Of a stretch of 64,000 bases of DNA, positions 8,089 to 17,302 are shown in pieces. Position 1 is the stretch's first letter, and each line of letters opens with the position of its first letter. The stretch spans positions 27,074-91,073 of the forward strand of contig NZ_ANNV01000084.1 of NCBI RefSeq assembly GCF_000346755.1, written 5' to 3'. Made by a program: the position numbers and the translations under genes. The notes beneath the pieces are model-generated. The model worked only from the letters and a program-made list of their open reading frames with translations, was not told where the DNA came from and did not search any database. Origin of the DNA: Pseudomonas sp. CBZ-4 (GTDB lineage Bacteria; Pseudomonadota; Gammaproteobacteria; Pseudomonadales; Pseudomonadaceae).

Positions 8089-8377
8089 CCCTGAACCCCT
8101 TCACCACGATGTAAAGCAGCGGCCCCACCGACACAAACACCGCCGTCAGCAAGATATAAGGTAGCGCCGAGCGCCCTCGCCCACGCGCATCCCGATACAT
8201 CCACACACACGCCAGCGCCGCCATCAAATACAGGTCAATCACCACCTGCGCCGTGTCCGGCCGTGCCATCAATTCCCGCCCAAACGCCAGCAGCGACTGC
8301 TCGGCCGTCAGCATCGTGAACAGGGTATACAGGGTAAATCCCAGCAAACCGGCCAGGGCTATGTAGGGTCTTTTCAT
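8081..8377 (-). CDS. DUF2834-like small membrane protein
   Basis: 98 aa from the ATG at 8377, preceded by AAGGACGAG; a longer frame starting at 8407 has no ribosome site. Three hydrophobic helices are visible (LAGLLGFTLYTLF, VVIDLYLMAALACVWMY, LPYILLTAVFVSVGPLLYIV). The size and the DLYLMAALACVWMYRDARGR pattern fit the DUF2834 family of unknown function. The MAPEG gene follows directly and overlaps it by 8 bases. Confidence 0.7.
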   Translation of the reverse strand: MKRPYIALAGLLGFTLYTLFTMLTAEQSLLAFGRELMARPDTAQVVIDLYLMAALACVWMYRDARGRGRSALPYILLTAVFVSVGPLLYIVVKGFRDE

Positions 8378-8460
8378 GGTCTCGTCCTTGGAATGATCAA
8401 GGCCCACGTTAGTGATAAGGTTGCGCCCCTCGCAATGACCTCGGAGGTCATGAACCGCTC

Positions 8461-9249
8461 ATGGACAACCCAGCTACCGCCGGCGAACAGCTGCGCCAAT
8501 TGCGCCGCCAGGCCAAGCTCAGCCAACTCGACCTGGCCCTGATCACCGGGGTTTCCCAGCGCCATCTCAGTTGCCTTGAAACCGGCCGCGCCAAACCCAG
8601 CCCGGCCACGTTGCACAATCTGCTGACAGCGTTGGAAACGCCGCTGGAGCAGTGCAACCGCGTCTTCCTCGCCGCCGGTTTCGCCCCGCGCTACGGCGCC
8701 ACGCCGCTTGACGCGCCGTCCATGACGGCGATTCGCGAAGCCGTCAGCCATGTGCTGCACGCCAACAATCCCGCGCCGGCGATCCTGCTGGGCAGCCAGT
8801 GGGAGGTGTTGGCCGCCAACGCGAGTACCAGCGTGTTGTTTGGCTTGGTGGGCATCCCGCCTGATGCGGCCGCTGGCTTGAACCTGCTGGGCACCCTGCT
8901 GCAACCCGGCGGCCTCGGCGATCACCTGATCAATAGCGAAGAGATCCGCACCCTCGCCTGGCAACGGGCTACCCGCGAAGCATTGAGCAATCCCGGGCTG
9001 GCGGCCTTACTCGCAGATTTACCCGCGCCAACGGGCAGCGAGCTGCCACGGGAAATGCCGCCCCTGGTGCTGACCCGCATCCGCTCAAGCCAGGGCGAGC
9101 TGAACTTCCTGTCCACCTTCACCACCTTTGGCATGCCCCAGGACATCACCCTCACCTCCTTGCGTATCGAACATCTGATTCCAGCCGACCCACACACCTG
9201 GCAGATAATGCGCACCGCCTATGCGGACTATTCGGCGCTGGTTTTGTGA
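8461..9249 (+). CDS. XRE-family regulator with MmyB-like ligand-binding domain
   Basis: 262 aa. Residues 8-60 form an XRE helix-turn-helix (LRQLRRQAKLSQLDLALITG, SQRHLSCLETGRAKPS). The remainder matches the MmyB-type regulator layout with a PAS-like ligand pocket (WEVLAANAST, then LSTFTTFGMPQDITL and LRIEHLIPAD). It is divergent from the DUF2834/MAPEG operon with about 80 bases between starts, so that operon is its most likely target. The ligand is unknown; MmyB-like proteins have been proposed to bind fatty acids or other small molecules. Confidence 0.85.
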   Translation: MDNPATAGEQLRQLRRQAKLSQLDLALITGVSQRHLSCLETGRAKPSPATLHNLLTALETPLEQCNRVFLAAGFAPRYGATPLDAPSMTAIREAVSHVLHANNPAPAILLGSQWEVLAANASTSVLFGLVGIPPDAAAGLNLLGTLLQPGGLGDHLINSEEIRTLAWQRATREALSNPGLAALLADLPAPTGSELPREMPPLVLTRIRSSQGELNFLSTFTTFGMPQDITLTSLRIEHLIPADPHTWQIMRTAYADYSALVL

Positions 9250-9306
9250 AATATCTGTACGTAGACTGCCGCCATACCCCCACTTGAAGGCGGCGAAAAA
9301 AACGTG

Positions 9307-11004
9307 ATGCAAGTAACCGAAGTCTCCATTGCCCAATTGCGCGCTGCGCTGGAATCCGGCCAGACCACGGCCGTTGAACTGGTCCAGGCGTACCTCGCGC
9401 GGATCGAAGCCTATGACGGCCCGCAGACCGCCACCGCGTTGAACGCCGTGGTCGTGCGCAACCCGCAAGCCCTTGAAGAAGCCCAGGCGTCCGATGCGCG
9501 CCGGGCCAGGGGCGCAACCTTGGGGCCATTGGATGGCATTCCGTACACCGCCAAAGACAGCTACCTGGTCAAGGGCCTGACGGCAGCATCCGGCAGCCCG
9601 GCCTTTGCCAAGCTTGTCGCGCACCGCGATGCCTTCACCATCGAGCGCCTGCGCGCCGGTGGGGCGATCTGCCTGGGCAAGACCAATATGCCGCCGATGG
9701 CCAACGGCGGCATGCAGCGCGGCGTGTATGGCCGCGCCGAAAGCCCCTACAACGCCAACTACCTGACTGCACCGTTTGCCTCTGGCTCGTCCAACGGTGC
9801 CGGCACCGCCACCGCCGCAAGCTTTGCGGCGTTCGGTTTGGCGGAAGAAACCTGGTCCAGCGGGCGCGGCCCGGCGTCCAACAATGGCCTGTGTGCCTAC
9901 ACCCCGTCCCGTGGGGTGATTTCGGTACGTGGCAACTGGCCGCTGACGCCAACCATGGACGTGGTCGTGCCCTACGCGCGCACCATGGCTGACCTGTTGG
10001 AAGTGCTCGACGTGGTGGTCGCCGAAGACCCCGACACCCGAGGCGACCTGTGGCGCCTGCAACCCTGGGTGCCGATCCCCAGCGTCGCGTCGGTACGCCC
10101 GGCGTCCTACGCGGAACTGGCGGTGGATGCCGCCGCCCTGGCCGGCAAGCGCTTCGGCGTGCCGCGCATGTACATCAACGCCGATGCCGACGCTGGCACC
10201 AGCGAGAAACCCGGCATCGGCGGCCCCACCGGGCAAAAGATCAACACCCGCGCCACGGTGATCGACCTGTGGCAGGCCGCGCGCCAAGCGTTGGAAGCGG
10301 CCGGTGCCGAAGTCATCGAGGTGGATTTCCCGCTGGTGTCCAACTGCGAAGGCGACCGCCCCGGCGCACCGACGGTGTTTACCCGTGGCCTGGTGTCCAA
10401 GGAGTTCCTCCACGACGAGTTGTGGGAATTGTCCGCGTGGGCCTTCGACGATTTCCTGCGTGCCAACAGCGACCCGAGCCTCAACCGCCTGGCGGATGTG
10501 GACGGGCCGAACATCTTCCCCCACGACCCCGGCACCTTGCCTAACCGTGAAGACGACCTCGCCGCCGGCATGGACGAATACGTGCGCATGGCCGAGCGCG
10601 GCATCACCCCGTGGAACGAAATCAGTACCGTGCCCGATGGCCTGCGCGGCCTGGAGCAAACCCGCCGGCTGGACCTGGAAGACTGGATGGACACGCTTGG
10701 CCTCGACGCCGTGCTGTTCCCCACCGTGGCCGACGTGGGCCCGGCGGATGCGGATGTGAACGAAGCGTCGGCGGACATTGCCTGGAGCAATGGCATCTGG
10801 GTGGCCAACGGCAACCTGGCGATCCGCCACCTGGGCGTGCCGACGGTCACCGTGCCGATGGGCGTGATGGCGGACATTGGCATGCCGGTCGGGCTGACGT
10901 TTGCCGGGCGCGCCTATGACGATTCGGCGTTGCTGCGCTTTGCGGCGGCGTTTGAGGCGACGGGCAGCAAACGCCAGGTACCGCCGCGTACGCCGCCGTT
11001 GTAA
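9307..11004 (+). CDS. amidase signature-family hydrolase
   Basis: 565 aa from the ATG at 9307; an in-frame GTG one codon earlier is the alternative. The Ser-cisSer-Lys triad is recognisable: lysine in PYTAKDSY, cis-serine region in SGSSNGAG, and the nucleophile region in ETWSSGRGPASNN, which deviates from the more usual TGGS-I-R-PA pattern. Length is normal for the family. Members cleave amides, aryl acylamides, or allophanate and similar compounds; the substrate cannot be read from sequence. It is a single gene, followed by a REP pair. Confidence 0.85.
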   Translation: MQVTEVSIAQLRAALESGQTTAVELVQAYLARIEAYDGPQTATALNAVVVRNPQALEEAQASDARRARGATLGPLDGIPYTAKDSYLVKGLTAASGSPAFAKLVAHRDAFTIERLRAGGAICLGKTNMPPMANGGMQRGVYGRAESPYNANYLTAPFASGSSNGAGTATAASFAAFGLAEETWSSGRGPASNNGLCAYTPSRGVISVRGNWPLTPTMDVVVPYARTMADLLEVLDVVVAEDPDTRGDLWRLQPWVPIPSVASVRPASYAELAVDAAALAGKRFGVPRMYINADADAGTSEKPGIGGPTGQKINTRATVIDLWQAARQALEAAGAEVIEVDFPLVSNCEGDRPGAPTVFTRGLVSKEFLHDELWELSAWAFDDFLRANSDPSLNRLADVDGPNIFPHDPGTLPNREDDLAAGMDEYVRMAERGITPWNEISTVPDGLRGLEQTRRLDLEDWMDTLGLDAVLFPTVADVGPADADVNEASADIAWSNGIWVANGNLAIRHLGVPTVTVPMGVMADIGMPVGLTFAGRAYDDSALLRFAAAFEATGSKRQVPPRTPPL

Positions 11005-11036
11005 CAGGCCAGACGCGGTAAAAAATGTGGGAGCGG

Positions 11037-11115
11037 GCTTGCCCGCGATGGCGGTGGGTCAGTTGGCAGATCTTTTGCTGAAAGACCGCTATCGCAGGCA
11101 AGCCAGCTCCCACAT
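11037..11115. repeat. REP pair (inverted, mixed arm types)
   Basis: A left arm of the GAGCGGGCTTGCCCGCGAT type faces a right arm of the CGCAGGCAAGCCAGCTCCC type across about 40 bases. The two arms belong to the two REP variants that elsewhere in this window pair only with their own kind. Confidence 0.85.
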
Positions 11116-11134
11116 TATTTGACCGTATTTCAAA

Positions 11135-11872
11135 TCAGGGGATGTAGGGCACCGCAATCAGCAAGATCGCCGTGCCATGGGCCACCGCCGCTGGCAACAC
11201 GCCATAGCGCATGCGCACCAACGCGCACGCCAAGCCTTCGATCAAGGTAAACAGCAACACCGGCCAACCCAGTTGCGTCACGCTCAACGCCAGGAACGCA
11301 TGGCACGCCGCAAACGCCACGCCACTGATCAACGCCGCGCGCAGCAGCGTGACGTGTTGTTCCAGATAGCCCTGCAAAAACCCACGGAACAACACTTCCT
11401 CCAGTGCGTTGGCGCCAAACGCCAACACCACCATGCCCGGCAACCACACCCAATAACCATGGATAGCCGACGCGTCGATGCCTTGATAAATCCGCAGCGG
11501 CACGCCGATCAAGCACCCCACCAGCAGCCCGCACGCCAAGCCAATGCCAGGGCGGCCGAGGGTCCAGCGGATCAACCGCCACAGGTCCGGCGCGATGCGG
11601 GCCAGCAGCATGATCAGCAGCACCGACAGCCAGCCCAGCATCGCCAGCACAAAGGCATTGGCGCTGAAGGCGATCTGCACCTCGCTGCCCAATGCCCACA
11701 TGCCCAACGGTGTCATCACGTCGCGCATCAGCACAAACGCGGCCAGCAGGATCAGGATGCGCATGGCCGGCAGCGTCTTGGGCGTCAGCGCAAACCACAG
11801 GCCGAACAGCAGCAGGCCGGGGGTCAGGTGGCTGGCGTAGTCGACCAGCACCCACATGCCTTCGGTGATCAC
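11135..11872 (-). CDS. CPBP-family intramembrane metalloprotease
   Basis: 245 aa with about seven or eight hydrophobic segments. The CPBP (CAAX protease/bacteriocin-processing) motifs are present: EEVLFRGFLQGYLE, then a second histidine in AFAACHAFLA, and a third conserved region near the C terminus. These are glutamate/histidine-dependent membrane proteases. The start overlaps the stop of the small upstream gene by 4 bases, so both are co-transcribed. The substrate is unknown. Confidence 0.85.
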   Translation of the reverse strand: MITEGMWVLVDYASHLTPGLLLFGLWFALTPKTLPAMRILILLAAFVLMRDVMTPLGMWALGSEVQIAFSANAFVLAMLGWLSVLLIMLLARIAPDLWRLIRWTLGRPGIGLACGLLVGCLIGVPLRIYQGIDASAIHGYWVWLPGMVVLAFGANALEEVLFRGFLQGYLEQHVTLLRAALISGVAFAACHAFLALSVTQLGWPVLLFTLIEGLACALVRMRYGVLPAAVAHGTAILLIAVPYIP

Positions 11873-12096
11873 ACGCGCAACTCCTGGGGATCAGGGTTGC
11901 GGCGCTGCCATTCATCCACGACATCGCCCAGGTTCTTGGCGATATCGTTGCGAATCCAAGCCATGAAAGGACGATCGAATTTAAACCCCGGGCCGCAGTG
12001 TTCCAGCATGAAGCGGCGCACATTCTGGGTGTTTTTGTAGCCAGGGGTGACGGGTGTGGCGCGGGTGAGGGTGTCGCTGTGCCAGTCAAAATCCAT
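11869..12096 (-). CDS. small DUF6434-like protein
   Basis: 75 aa if it starts at the ATG at 12096 (MDFDWHSD); a 92-aa frame from 12147 is possible but its first 17 residues look unlike a domain. It is aromatic- and charge-rich, with NVRRFMLEHCGPGFKFDR and FMAWIRNDIAKNLGD, and resembles small DUF6434-type proteins. It ends in a 4-base overlap with the CPBP protease gene. Function unknown. Confidence 0.65.
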   Translation of the reverse strand: MDFDWHSDTLTRATPVTPGYKNTQNVRRFMLEHCGPGFKFDRPFMAWIRNDIAKNLGDVVDEWQRRNPDPQELRV

Positions 12097-12333
12097 TTTG
12101 TCGCTCGGGCGCGTTGTTGTATGGGCGACAGCATAGCGATGTGCCATCTAGCCAGGAAGAATCCACCCAGATTATTTGATGTGTTAGGACGTCGTACGTA
12201 TTCTGTCGCCGCCATAATGCCTAATAATTTCAAGATATTTCAAAATTTCACTTTCTTTCGCCCTGAAAAATACGGCATGGTTGTACGACGACTAAAGCTG
12301 TCGTATTCACCCCACAACAACAAGGAAACACCC

Positions 12334-12759
12334 ATGCCCAACGTCAAAGTGTTGATCGGTTTTCTGTGCCTGTTCAGCGGCTATGTGGCTGCCGCTCCCG
12401 CGGAAAAGGACGTGGCCCAAGCGGTCGATCAACTGACCCAGGCCATGCTGCACCTGGACCTCAAGCAGCTGCATGCACTGACCTCCGACACGCTCACCTA
12501 CGGCCACTCCAGCGGCAAGGTGCAGAACAAGGCGCAGTTCATCGCCGACCTGGAAACCCACACCAGCGCCTTCAAGACCCTGGAAATGCAGAACCAGACC
12601 ATCAGCCTGAACGGCGACACCGCCCTGGTGCGCAACCACTTTCACGCCCTGGCGGTGAACAGCGGCGTCGAAGTGCCCACTGACATCGACAACTTCCAGG
12701 TCTGGCAGAAGCAGCATGGCAAATGGCTGCTGATCGGGCGCCAGGCCTACAAGTACTGA
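12334..12759 (+). CDS. exported NTF2-like (SnoaL/DUF4440) protein
   Basis: 141 aa from the ATG at 12334 after AAGGAAA. A signal peptide (MPNVKVLIGFLCLFSGYVAA) precedes a compact alpha+beta domain with the DUF4440-type pattern: helix with VDQLTQAMLHLD, then LTYGHSSGKVQNKAQFI and a final FQVWQKQHGKWLLIGRQA strand. Such proteins are periplasmic and may bind or isomerise small molecules; no catalytic set is clear. It ends convergent with the MocR gene, with only one base between them. Confidence 0.8.
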   Translation: MPNVKVLIGFLCLFSGYVAAAPAEKDVAQAVDQLTQAMLHLDLKQLHALTSDTLTYGHSSGKVQNKAQFIADLETHTSAFKTLEMQNQTISLNGDTALVRNHFHALAVNSGVEVPTDIDNFQVWQKQHGKWLLIGRQAYKY

Positions 12760-12760
12760 T

Positions 12761-14086
12761 TTACCACGCCACCACCTTGCGCACCTTCACCAGCGCTTCA
12801 CGCAGCGCCGGCATCGCCACCGAGCCCAATGCCAGGCGCAACGCGTGGGGCACCTGGGCCGACACCGCAAACGGCTCGGCGGTGGACACGGAAATATGCT
12901 CGCGCTGCAAGGTCATGGCGACCTGATCAGCGCGCACCTCTTCCGCCAGCGGCAGCCACAGGAAATACGATGACGGGTGACTGATGTAAGCCAGCCCGGT
13001 CAGTACCTGCGCCGCCAAGGATTGGCGCGCCCGGGCATCCTCGCGCTTTTGCGCTTCCAGCTGCGCGACGGTGCCGTCTTCGATCCAACCCACGGCAATC
13101 GCGCTCATCACCCCCGGCACGTTCCAGGTGGTGGCCATGATCGTGCGCTCCACTACTTTCACCCACTCGGCCGGCGCCGCAACAAACCCGACCCGGAGCC
13201 CCGTCGCGACACTTTTCGACAACCCACCCACGTAGACGGTGCGCTCCGGCGCCAAGGTGGCCAGGGGCGGCGGCGGGTTTTCGGCGAGAAACGCGTAGGC
13301 CGCATCCTCGATAATCATCAGACTGTGCTGGCGGGCAATGGCCACCAATTGCTCGCGTTGCTCCAGGCTCATGACCCAGCCCAGCGGGTTATGCAGGGTC
13401 GGCATGCTGTACACCGCGCGCACCGGGCGCTTGCGGCACAGCTGCTGCAAGTAGTCGAGATCCGGGCCTGCGGGCGTCACCGGAATCGCGACGATCTCCA
13501 GGTGCAAGGTCTCGGCCAGCACCTTGAAGCCTGAATAGGTCAACGCATCCACGGCGATCACATCCCCCGGCTTGAGCAGCGCCATCATCGTCACCGCCAA
13601 CCCGTGCTGGGCGCCGCTGACCACCAGCACCTGCTCGGCCTCCACCGCCAGCCCTCGGCTCAACAGGTGCCGGGCCACCACCGCGCGCTCATGGATGCGG
13701 CCGGCGTGGGGCTGATACCGCAACAACGCCTCAAGGTCGCCGGACAATGCCAACTGGCGCAGGGCCGTGCGCAACAGATCCGCCTGGCCCGGCAGTGACG
13801 GGTAGTTGAAATTCAGGTCCAGCATGCCCGTCGCGACGGTCATCTGCCCGCTGCCCTGCCCCGGCGGCAACGCGATCTCACGCACAAAGGTGCCACGCCC
13901 GGTTTCACCGCTGACCAGGCCCATCGCCTCAAGCTCGGCGTACACGCGGCTGGCGGTGACTAGCGCCAAGCCATGCTCGGCGGCCAATTGCCGATGGGTC
14001 GGCAGGCGCGTGCCGGGCGGCATGTCGCCATTGCGGATGGCAGCGGCAAAGGTATCGACCAGCGACTTGTAGCGGGCGCGCGGCAT
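12761..14086 (-). CDS. MocR-type regulator (GntR domain fused to aminotransferase fold)
   Basis: 441 aa. Residues 1-70 form a GntR winged helix (LPTHRQLAAEHGLALVTASR, ETGRGTFV). The rest is a PLP-dependent aminotransferase-like domain, with VSGAQHGL, a central MIIEDAAYAFL aspartate region and the PLP lysine in VGGLSKSVATGLRVGF. These act as transcription factors that sense PLP or amino compounds. It is divergent from an EamA transporter gene, with 89 bases between starts, the usual arrangement for a regulator and its target. Confidence 0.9.
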   Translation of the reverse strand: MPRARYKSLVDTFAAAIRNGDMPPGTRLPTHRQLAAEHGLALVTASRVYAELEAMGLVSGETGRGTFVREIALPPGQGSGQMTVATGMLDLNFNYPSLPGQADLLRTALRQLALSGDLEALLRYQPHAGRIHERAVVARHLLSRGLAVEAEQVLVVSGAQHGLAVTMMALLKPGDVIAVDALTYSGFKVLAETLHLEIVAIPVTPAGPDLDYLQQLCRKRPVRAVYSMPTLHNPLGWVMSLEQREQLVAIARQHSLMIIEDAAYAFLAENPPPPLATLAPERTVYVGGLSKSVATGLRVGFVAAPAEWVKVVERTIMATTWNVPGVMSAIAVGWIEDGTVAQLEAQKREDARARQSLAAQVLTGLAYISHPSSYFLWLPLAEEVRADQVAMTLQREHISVSTAEPFAVSAQVPHALRLALGSVAMPALREALVKVRKVVAW

Positions 14087-14175
14087 AGGGCTGTATCCAT
14101 GACAATTTTTTGATTGTAATAATCTTCAACTCTAGGATGGCCCGCACGCAATCATTCTTTTTCAGGCCACTGCCC

Positions 14176-15066
14176 ATGGAACGCACGTCTTCCCTCAACC
14201 CCCTGGACAGCAGCACCCAGGGCTGGATCAACGGCTTTATCGGCGTGGTGATCTTCAGCGGTTCATTGCCGGCCACGCGCTTGGCGGTGATGGAGTTCGA
14301 CCCGGTGTTCCTGACGATGATCCGCGCCGCCATTGCCGCCGTACTCGGGCTGCTGCTGTTGGCGCTGTTCAAGGAGCAACGCCCCGCGCGCAACCAGTGG
14401 CTGCCCTTGGTGATCGTCGCGCTGGGCGTGGTCATCGGCTTCCCCTTGCTCACCGCACTGGCGCTGCAATACGTGACCTCCGCCCACTCCATCGTGTTTA
14501 TCGGCTTGCTGCCGCTGGCTACGGCGGTGTTCGGCGTGCTGCGTGGCGGCGAGCGCCCGCGCCCGGTGTTCTGGCTGTTTTCGATCCTGGGCAGCGTGCT
14601 GGTGATGGGCTACGCGTTTGCCCAAGGCTTGAGCGCCGCGCCGGCGGGTGACGTGCTGATGGTGTTGGCGGTGCTGGTGTGCGGCCTCGGGTATGCCGAA
14701 GGCGCCACGTTGTCGCGCAGCCTCGGCGGCTGGCAGGTGATCTGCTGGGCGCTGGTGGTGTCGCTGCCGGTGGTGCTGCCGTTGAGCCTGATCCTCGCCC
14801 CTGCAAGCTTAAGAGGCATCAGCCTGCCCGCGTGGCTGAGCCTGGGCTATGTGGCGCTGTTCAGCATGCTGATCGGCTTTGTGTTCTGGTATCGCGGTTT
14901 GGCCCAGGGCGGTATCGCGGCGGTTGGCCAGTTGCAATTGCTGCAACCGTTCTTCGGCCTGGCGCTGGCGGCTGGCTTGCTGCACGAGCAGGTCAGCCTG
15001 GGCATGCTGCTGGTCACCGTCGCAGTCATTGCTTGCGTGGCCGGCGCGAAGAAATTCGCCCGCTAG
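14176..15066 (+). CDS. EamA/DMT-family membrane transporter
   Basis: 296 aa from the ATG at 14176. Ten hydrophobic helices in two EamA halves, with GWINGFIGVVIFSGSLPATR at the start and GYVALFSMLIGFVFWYRGLA, then QLQLLQPFFGLALAAG, in the second half. DMT members export amino acids and other metabolites. The divergent MocR regulator supports an amine- or amino-acid-linked role. The stop codon shares the CTAG palindrome at 15063-15066 with the stop of the convergent YceI gene. Confidence 0.85.
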   Translation: MERTSSLNPLDSSTQGWINGFIGVVIFSGSLPATRLAVMEFDPVFLTMIRAAIAAVLGLLLLALFKEQRPARNQWLPLVIVALGVVIGFPLLTALALQYVTSAHSIVFIGLLPLATAVFGVLRGGERPRPVFWLFSILGSVLVMGYAFAQGLSAAPAGDVLMVLAVLVCGLGYAEGATLSRSLGGWQVICWALVVSLPVVLPLSLILAPASLRGISLPAWLSLGYVALFSMLIGFVFWYRGLAQGGIAAVGQLQLLQPFFGLALAAGLLHEQVSLGMLLVTVAVIACVAGAKKFAR

Positions 15067-15629
15067 CGCTGCGGCGCGACCATCTTGAACTTGATGTGGA
15101 TGTCATTGGACACCACGCTGTTGCCGGCCCACTCGCCCTCGCCGATCTTGAAATCGGCGCGTTTGAGAATGAACTCTCCGTCGAACACGCCGATGCCACC
15201 CTGCTCCTTGAGCACCACATCCACCATCACCGGGCGCGTGATGCCTTTGAGGGTCAGGTTGCCGTTGATCTTGAAGCGATTATCCCCCAGCGCCGTGGCG
15301 CCGCTGGATTGGTAGACGCCCTGCGGGTATGCCGTCGTATCGAACCAGGACGGCCGCTGCAATTGATCATTGGCATCAGCGCTGCCGGCATCGATGCTGG
15401 CAAGCTGGATCGTGAGCCGCGCATGGGCCGCCTCGGGGTGCTGCGTGTCAAACGCCAGCGTGCCTTCAAACTCGCCGAACGTGCCGTAGATCCGCTGGCC
15501 GAACTGCTGGAAGGTGAAGCTGATCTGGCTGGCCGCGCGGTTGACGTCTCGATACTCCACGGCCCGGGCACTGGAAAACCCACCCAGGACCAGCGCCAGC
15601 AACACGATTGGGAAAAGTCGAAGGTTCAT
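15063..15629 (-). CDS. YceI-family periplasmic lipid-binding protein
   Basis: 188 aa from the ATG at 15629; the longer frame to 15746 would read into the divergent thioesterase gene. It has a signal peptide (FPIVLLALVLGGFSSARA) and then the YceI beta-barrel pattern (ISFTFQQFG, GTFGEFEGTLAFD, GNLTLKGITRPV, IKFKMVAP). The family binds polyisoprenoid-like ligands in the periplasm. It shares the CTAG stop region with the EamA gene. Confidence 0.88.
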   Translation of the reverse strand: MNLRLFPIVLLALVLGGFSSARAVEYRDVNRAASQISFTFQQFGQRIYGTFGEFEGTLAFDTQHPEAAHARLTIQLASIDAGSADANDQLQRPSWFDTTAYPQGVYQSSGATALGDNRFKINGNLTLKGITRPVMVDVVLKEQGGIGVFDGEFILKRADFKIGEGEWAGNSVVSNDIHIKFKMVAPQR

Positions 15630-15720
15630 GCAACGCTCCGCGAGAAGTAAGGCCAACGGGTTCCCATCCTGCCCGTGTGCTGCTAAACAGAGTAGCCCCC
15701 CAAAACAATAAGGACATTTC

Positions 15721-16215
15721 ATGCAGGCTGCTTCTCTCCAGGACATGACCGCCCCCGAAGGTATCTGCTACGGCTGCGGCGCCAGCAACCCCCACGGCCT
15801 GCACATCAAGAGCCGCTGGGACGCCGACGGCATCCACCTGATCGCCGAACACCTGCCCGACGCCCAGTTCAGCGGCTGGCCGGACCTGGTCTACGGCGGC
15901 CTGATCGCCATGTTGGTGGATTGCCACTCCAACTGGACCGCCATGGCCTACCACTACCGCGCCGAGCAGCGCGAACCCGGCAGTCTGCCACGCATCGACT
16001 GCGTCACTGGCAACCTGGGCATCAAGTTCATCAAGCCCACGCCCATGGGCGTCACCTTGACCTTGCGCGCGCGGGTCGAGGGCGACGTGGGCCGCAAAAG
16101 CCGCGTGGTCTGCGAGGTGTATGCCGGTGACGTGCTGACGGCCGTCGGCGACTCGGTATTCGTGCGCGTAGATACCGGGCAGTTGGCCGCCACCGCCCAT
16201 GGCCGCGACGGTTAA
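15721..16215 (+). CDS. PaaI-like hotdog-fold thioesterase
   Basis: 164 aa, with AAGGA before the ATG. The hotdog helix motif YGGLIAMLVDCHSNWTAM and the strand region GVTLTLRARVEGD fit PaaI/YigI-like acyl-CoA thioesterases. An N-terminal GICYGCGASNPHGLHIKS with two cysteines is also seen in many uncharacterised members. It is divergent from the YceI gene. The substrate is unknown. Confidence 0.82.
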   Translation: MQAASLQDMTAPEGICYGCGASNPHGLHIKSRWDADGIHLIAEHLPDAQFSGWPDLVYGGLIAMLVDCHSNWTAMAYHYRAEQREPGSLPRIDCVTGNLGIKFIKPTPMGVTLTLRARVEGDVGRKSRVVCEVYAGDVLTAVGDSVFVRVDTGQLAATAHGRDG

Positions 16216-16259
16216 ACCTGGTCTACATTGTCTGCCACCGCTAACCGAGGATTGCACCG

Positions 16260-17147
16260 ATGACTCGTCTCACCGCGAAAGACTTTGCGCCCGAACTGCT
16301 GGAGCTCTATGACGGCTACGCCCACGGCAAGATCAACCGCCGAGAATTCCTTGACCGCGCCGCACTGTTTACCTTTGGCGGCCTGACCGCCTCGGCATTG
16401 CTGGCGGCCCTGAGCCCCAATTACGCGCTGGCCGAACAGGTGAAATTCACCGACCCGGATATCGTCGCCGACTACATCACCTATCCCTCGCCCAAGGGCA
16501 ACGGCACCGTACGCGGCTACCTGGTGCGCCCGGCCAAGGCCGCAGGCAAATTGCCCGCCGTGGTGGTCGTCCACGAAAACCGTGGCCTCAACCCCTATAT
16601 CGAAGACGTCGCCCGACGCCTGGCCAAAGCCGGTTTTATCGCCTTGGCACCGGACGGCCTGACCTCGGTGGGCGGCTACCCCGGCAATGATGAAAAAGGC
16701 GTGGCCCTGCAACAGACCGTTGACCCGACCAAGCTGATGAACGACTTTTTCGCCGCCATCGAATGGCTGATGCACCACGACAGCAGCACCGGCAAGGTCG
16801 GCATCACCGGTTTCTGCTACGGCGGCGGCGTGACCAATGCGGCGGCGGTGGCCTACCCTGAATTGGGCGCGGCGGTGTCGTTCTATGGGCGCCAGCCCGA
16901 GGCCAAGGACGTGCCGCGCATCAAGGCGCCGATCATGCTGCATTTTGGCGAGCTGGATACGCGGATCAATGAAGGCTGGCCGGCGTATGAGGCGGCGTTG
17001 AAAGCCGCGGGTACTGCGTATGAGGCGTTTATCTACAAGGGCGCCAATCATGGTTTCCACAATGATTCGACGCCGCGCTATGACGAGGCGGCGGCGAATC
17101 TGGCGTGGGAGCGCACGCTGGGGTGGTTCCGCAAATATCTCGCCTAG
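16260..17147 (+). CDS. Tat-exported dienelactone hydrolase-family protein
   Basis: 295 aa, with GAGG before the ATG. A twin-arginine signal (NRREFLDRAALFTFGGL) is followed by a long hydrophobic stretch, so export through Tat is likely. The mature part is a dienelactone-hydrolase alpha/beta-hydrolase: VVVVHENRGLNPY, nucleophile cysteine in GFCYGGGVTNAA, the acid in HFGELDTRI and the histidine in GANHGFHNDS. The cysteine nucleophile is canonical for this family. The natural substrate outside the cytoplasm is unclear. Confidence 0.87.
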   Translation: MTRLTAKDFAPELLELYDGYAHGKINRREFLDRAALFTFGGLTASALLAALSPNYALAEQVKFTDPDIVADYITYPSPKGNGTVRGYLVRPAKAAGKLPAVVVVHENRGLNPYIEDVARRLAKAGFIALAPDGLTSVGGYPGNDEKGVALQQTVDPTKLMNDFFAAIEWLMHHDSSTGKVGITGFCYGGGVTNAAAVAYPELGAAVSFYGRQPEAKDVPRIKAPIMLHFGELDTRINEGWPAYEAALKAAGTAYEAFIYKGANHGFHNDSTPRYDEAAANLAWERTLGWFRKYLA

Positions 17148-17175
17148 TGGCGATCCAGTTGTGGTCACTGGCTTT

Positions 17176-17265
17176 TGTGGGAGCTGGCTTGCCTGCGATG
17201 GCGGTGTATCAGTCACCCCCTGATTGACTGACCCACTGCTATCGCAGGCAAGCCAGCTCCCACAC
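17176..17265. repeat. REP pair
   Basis: Two inverted REP arms of the GGAGCTGGCTTGCCTGCGAT type, separated by about 40 bases, lie between the convergent hydrolase and DUF2252 genes. Confidence 0.9.
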
Positions 17266-17302
17266 AAACTGGGACCGCCAGTTAATCCAAGGTGTTTCCG
17301 GG

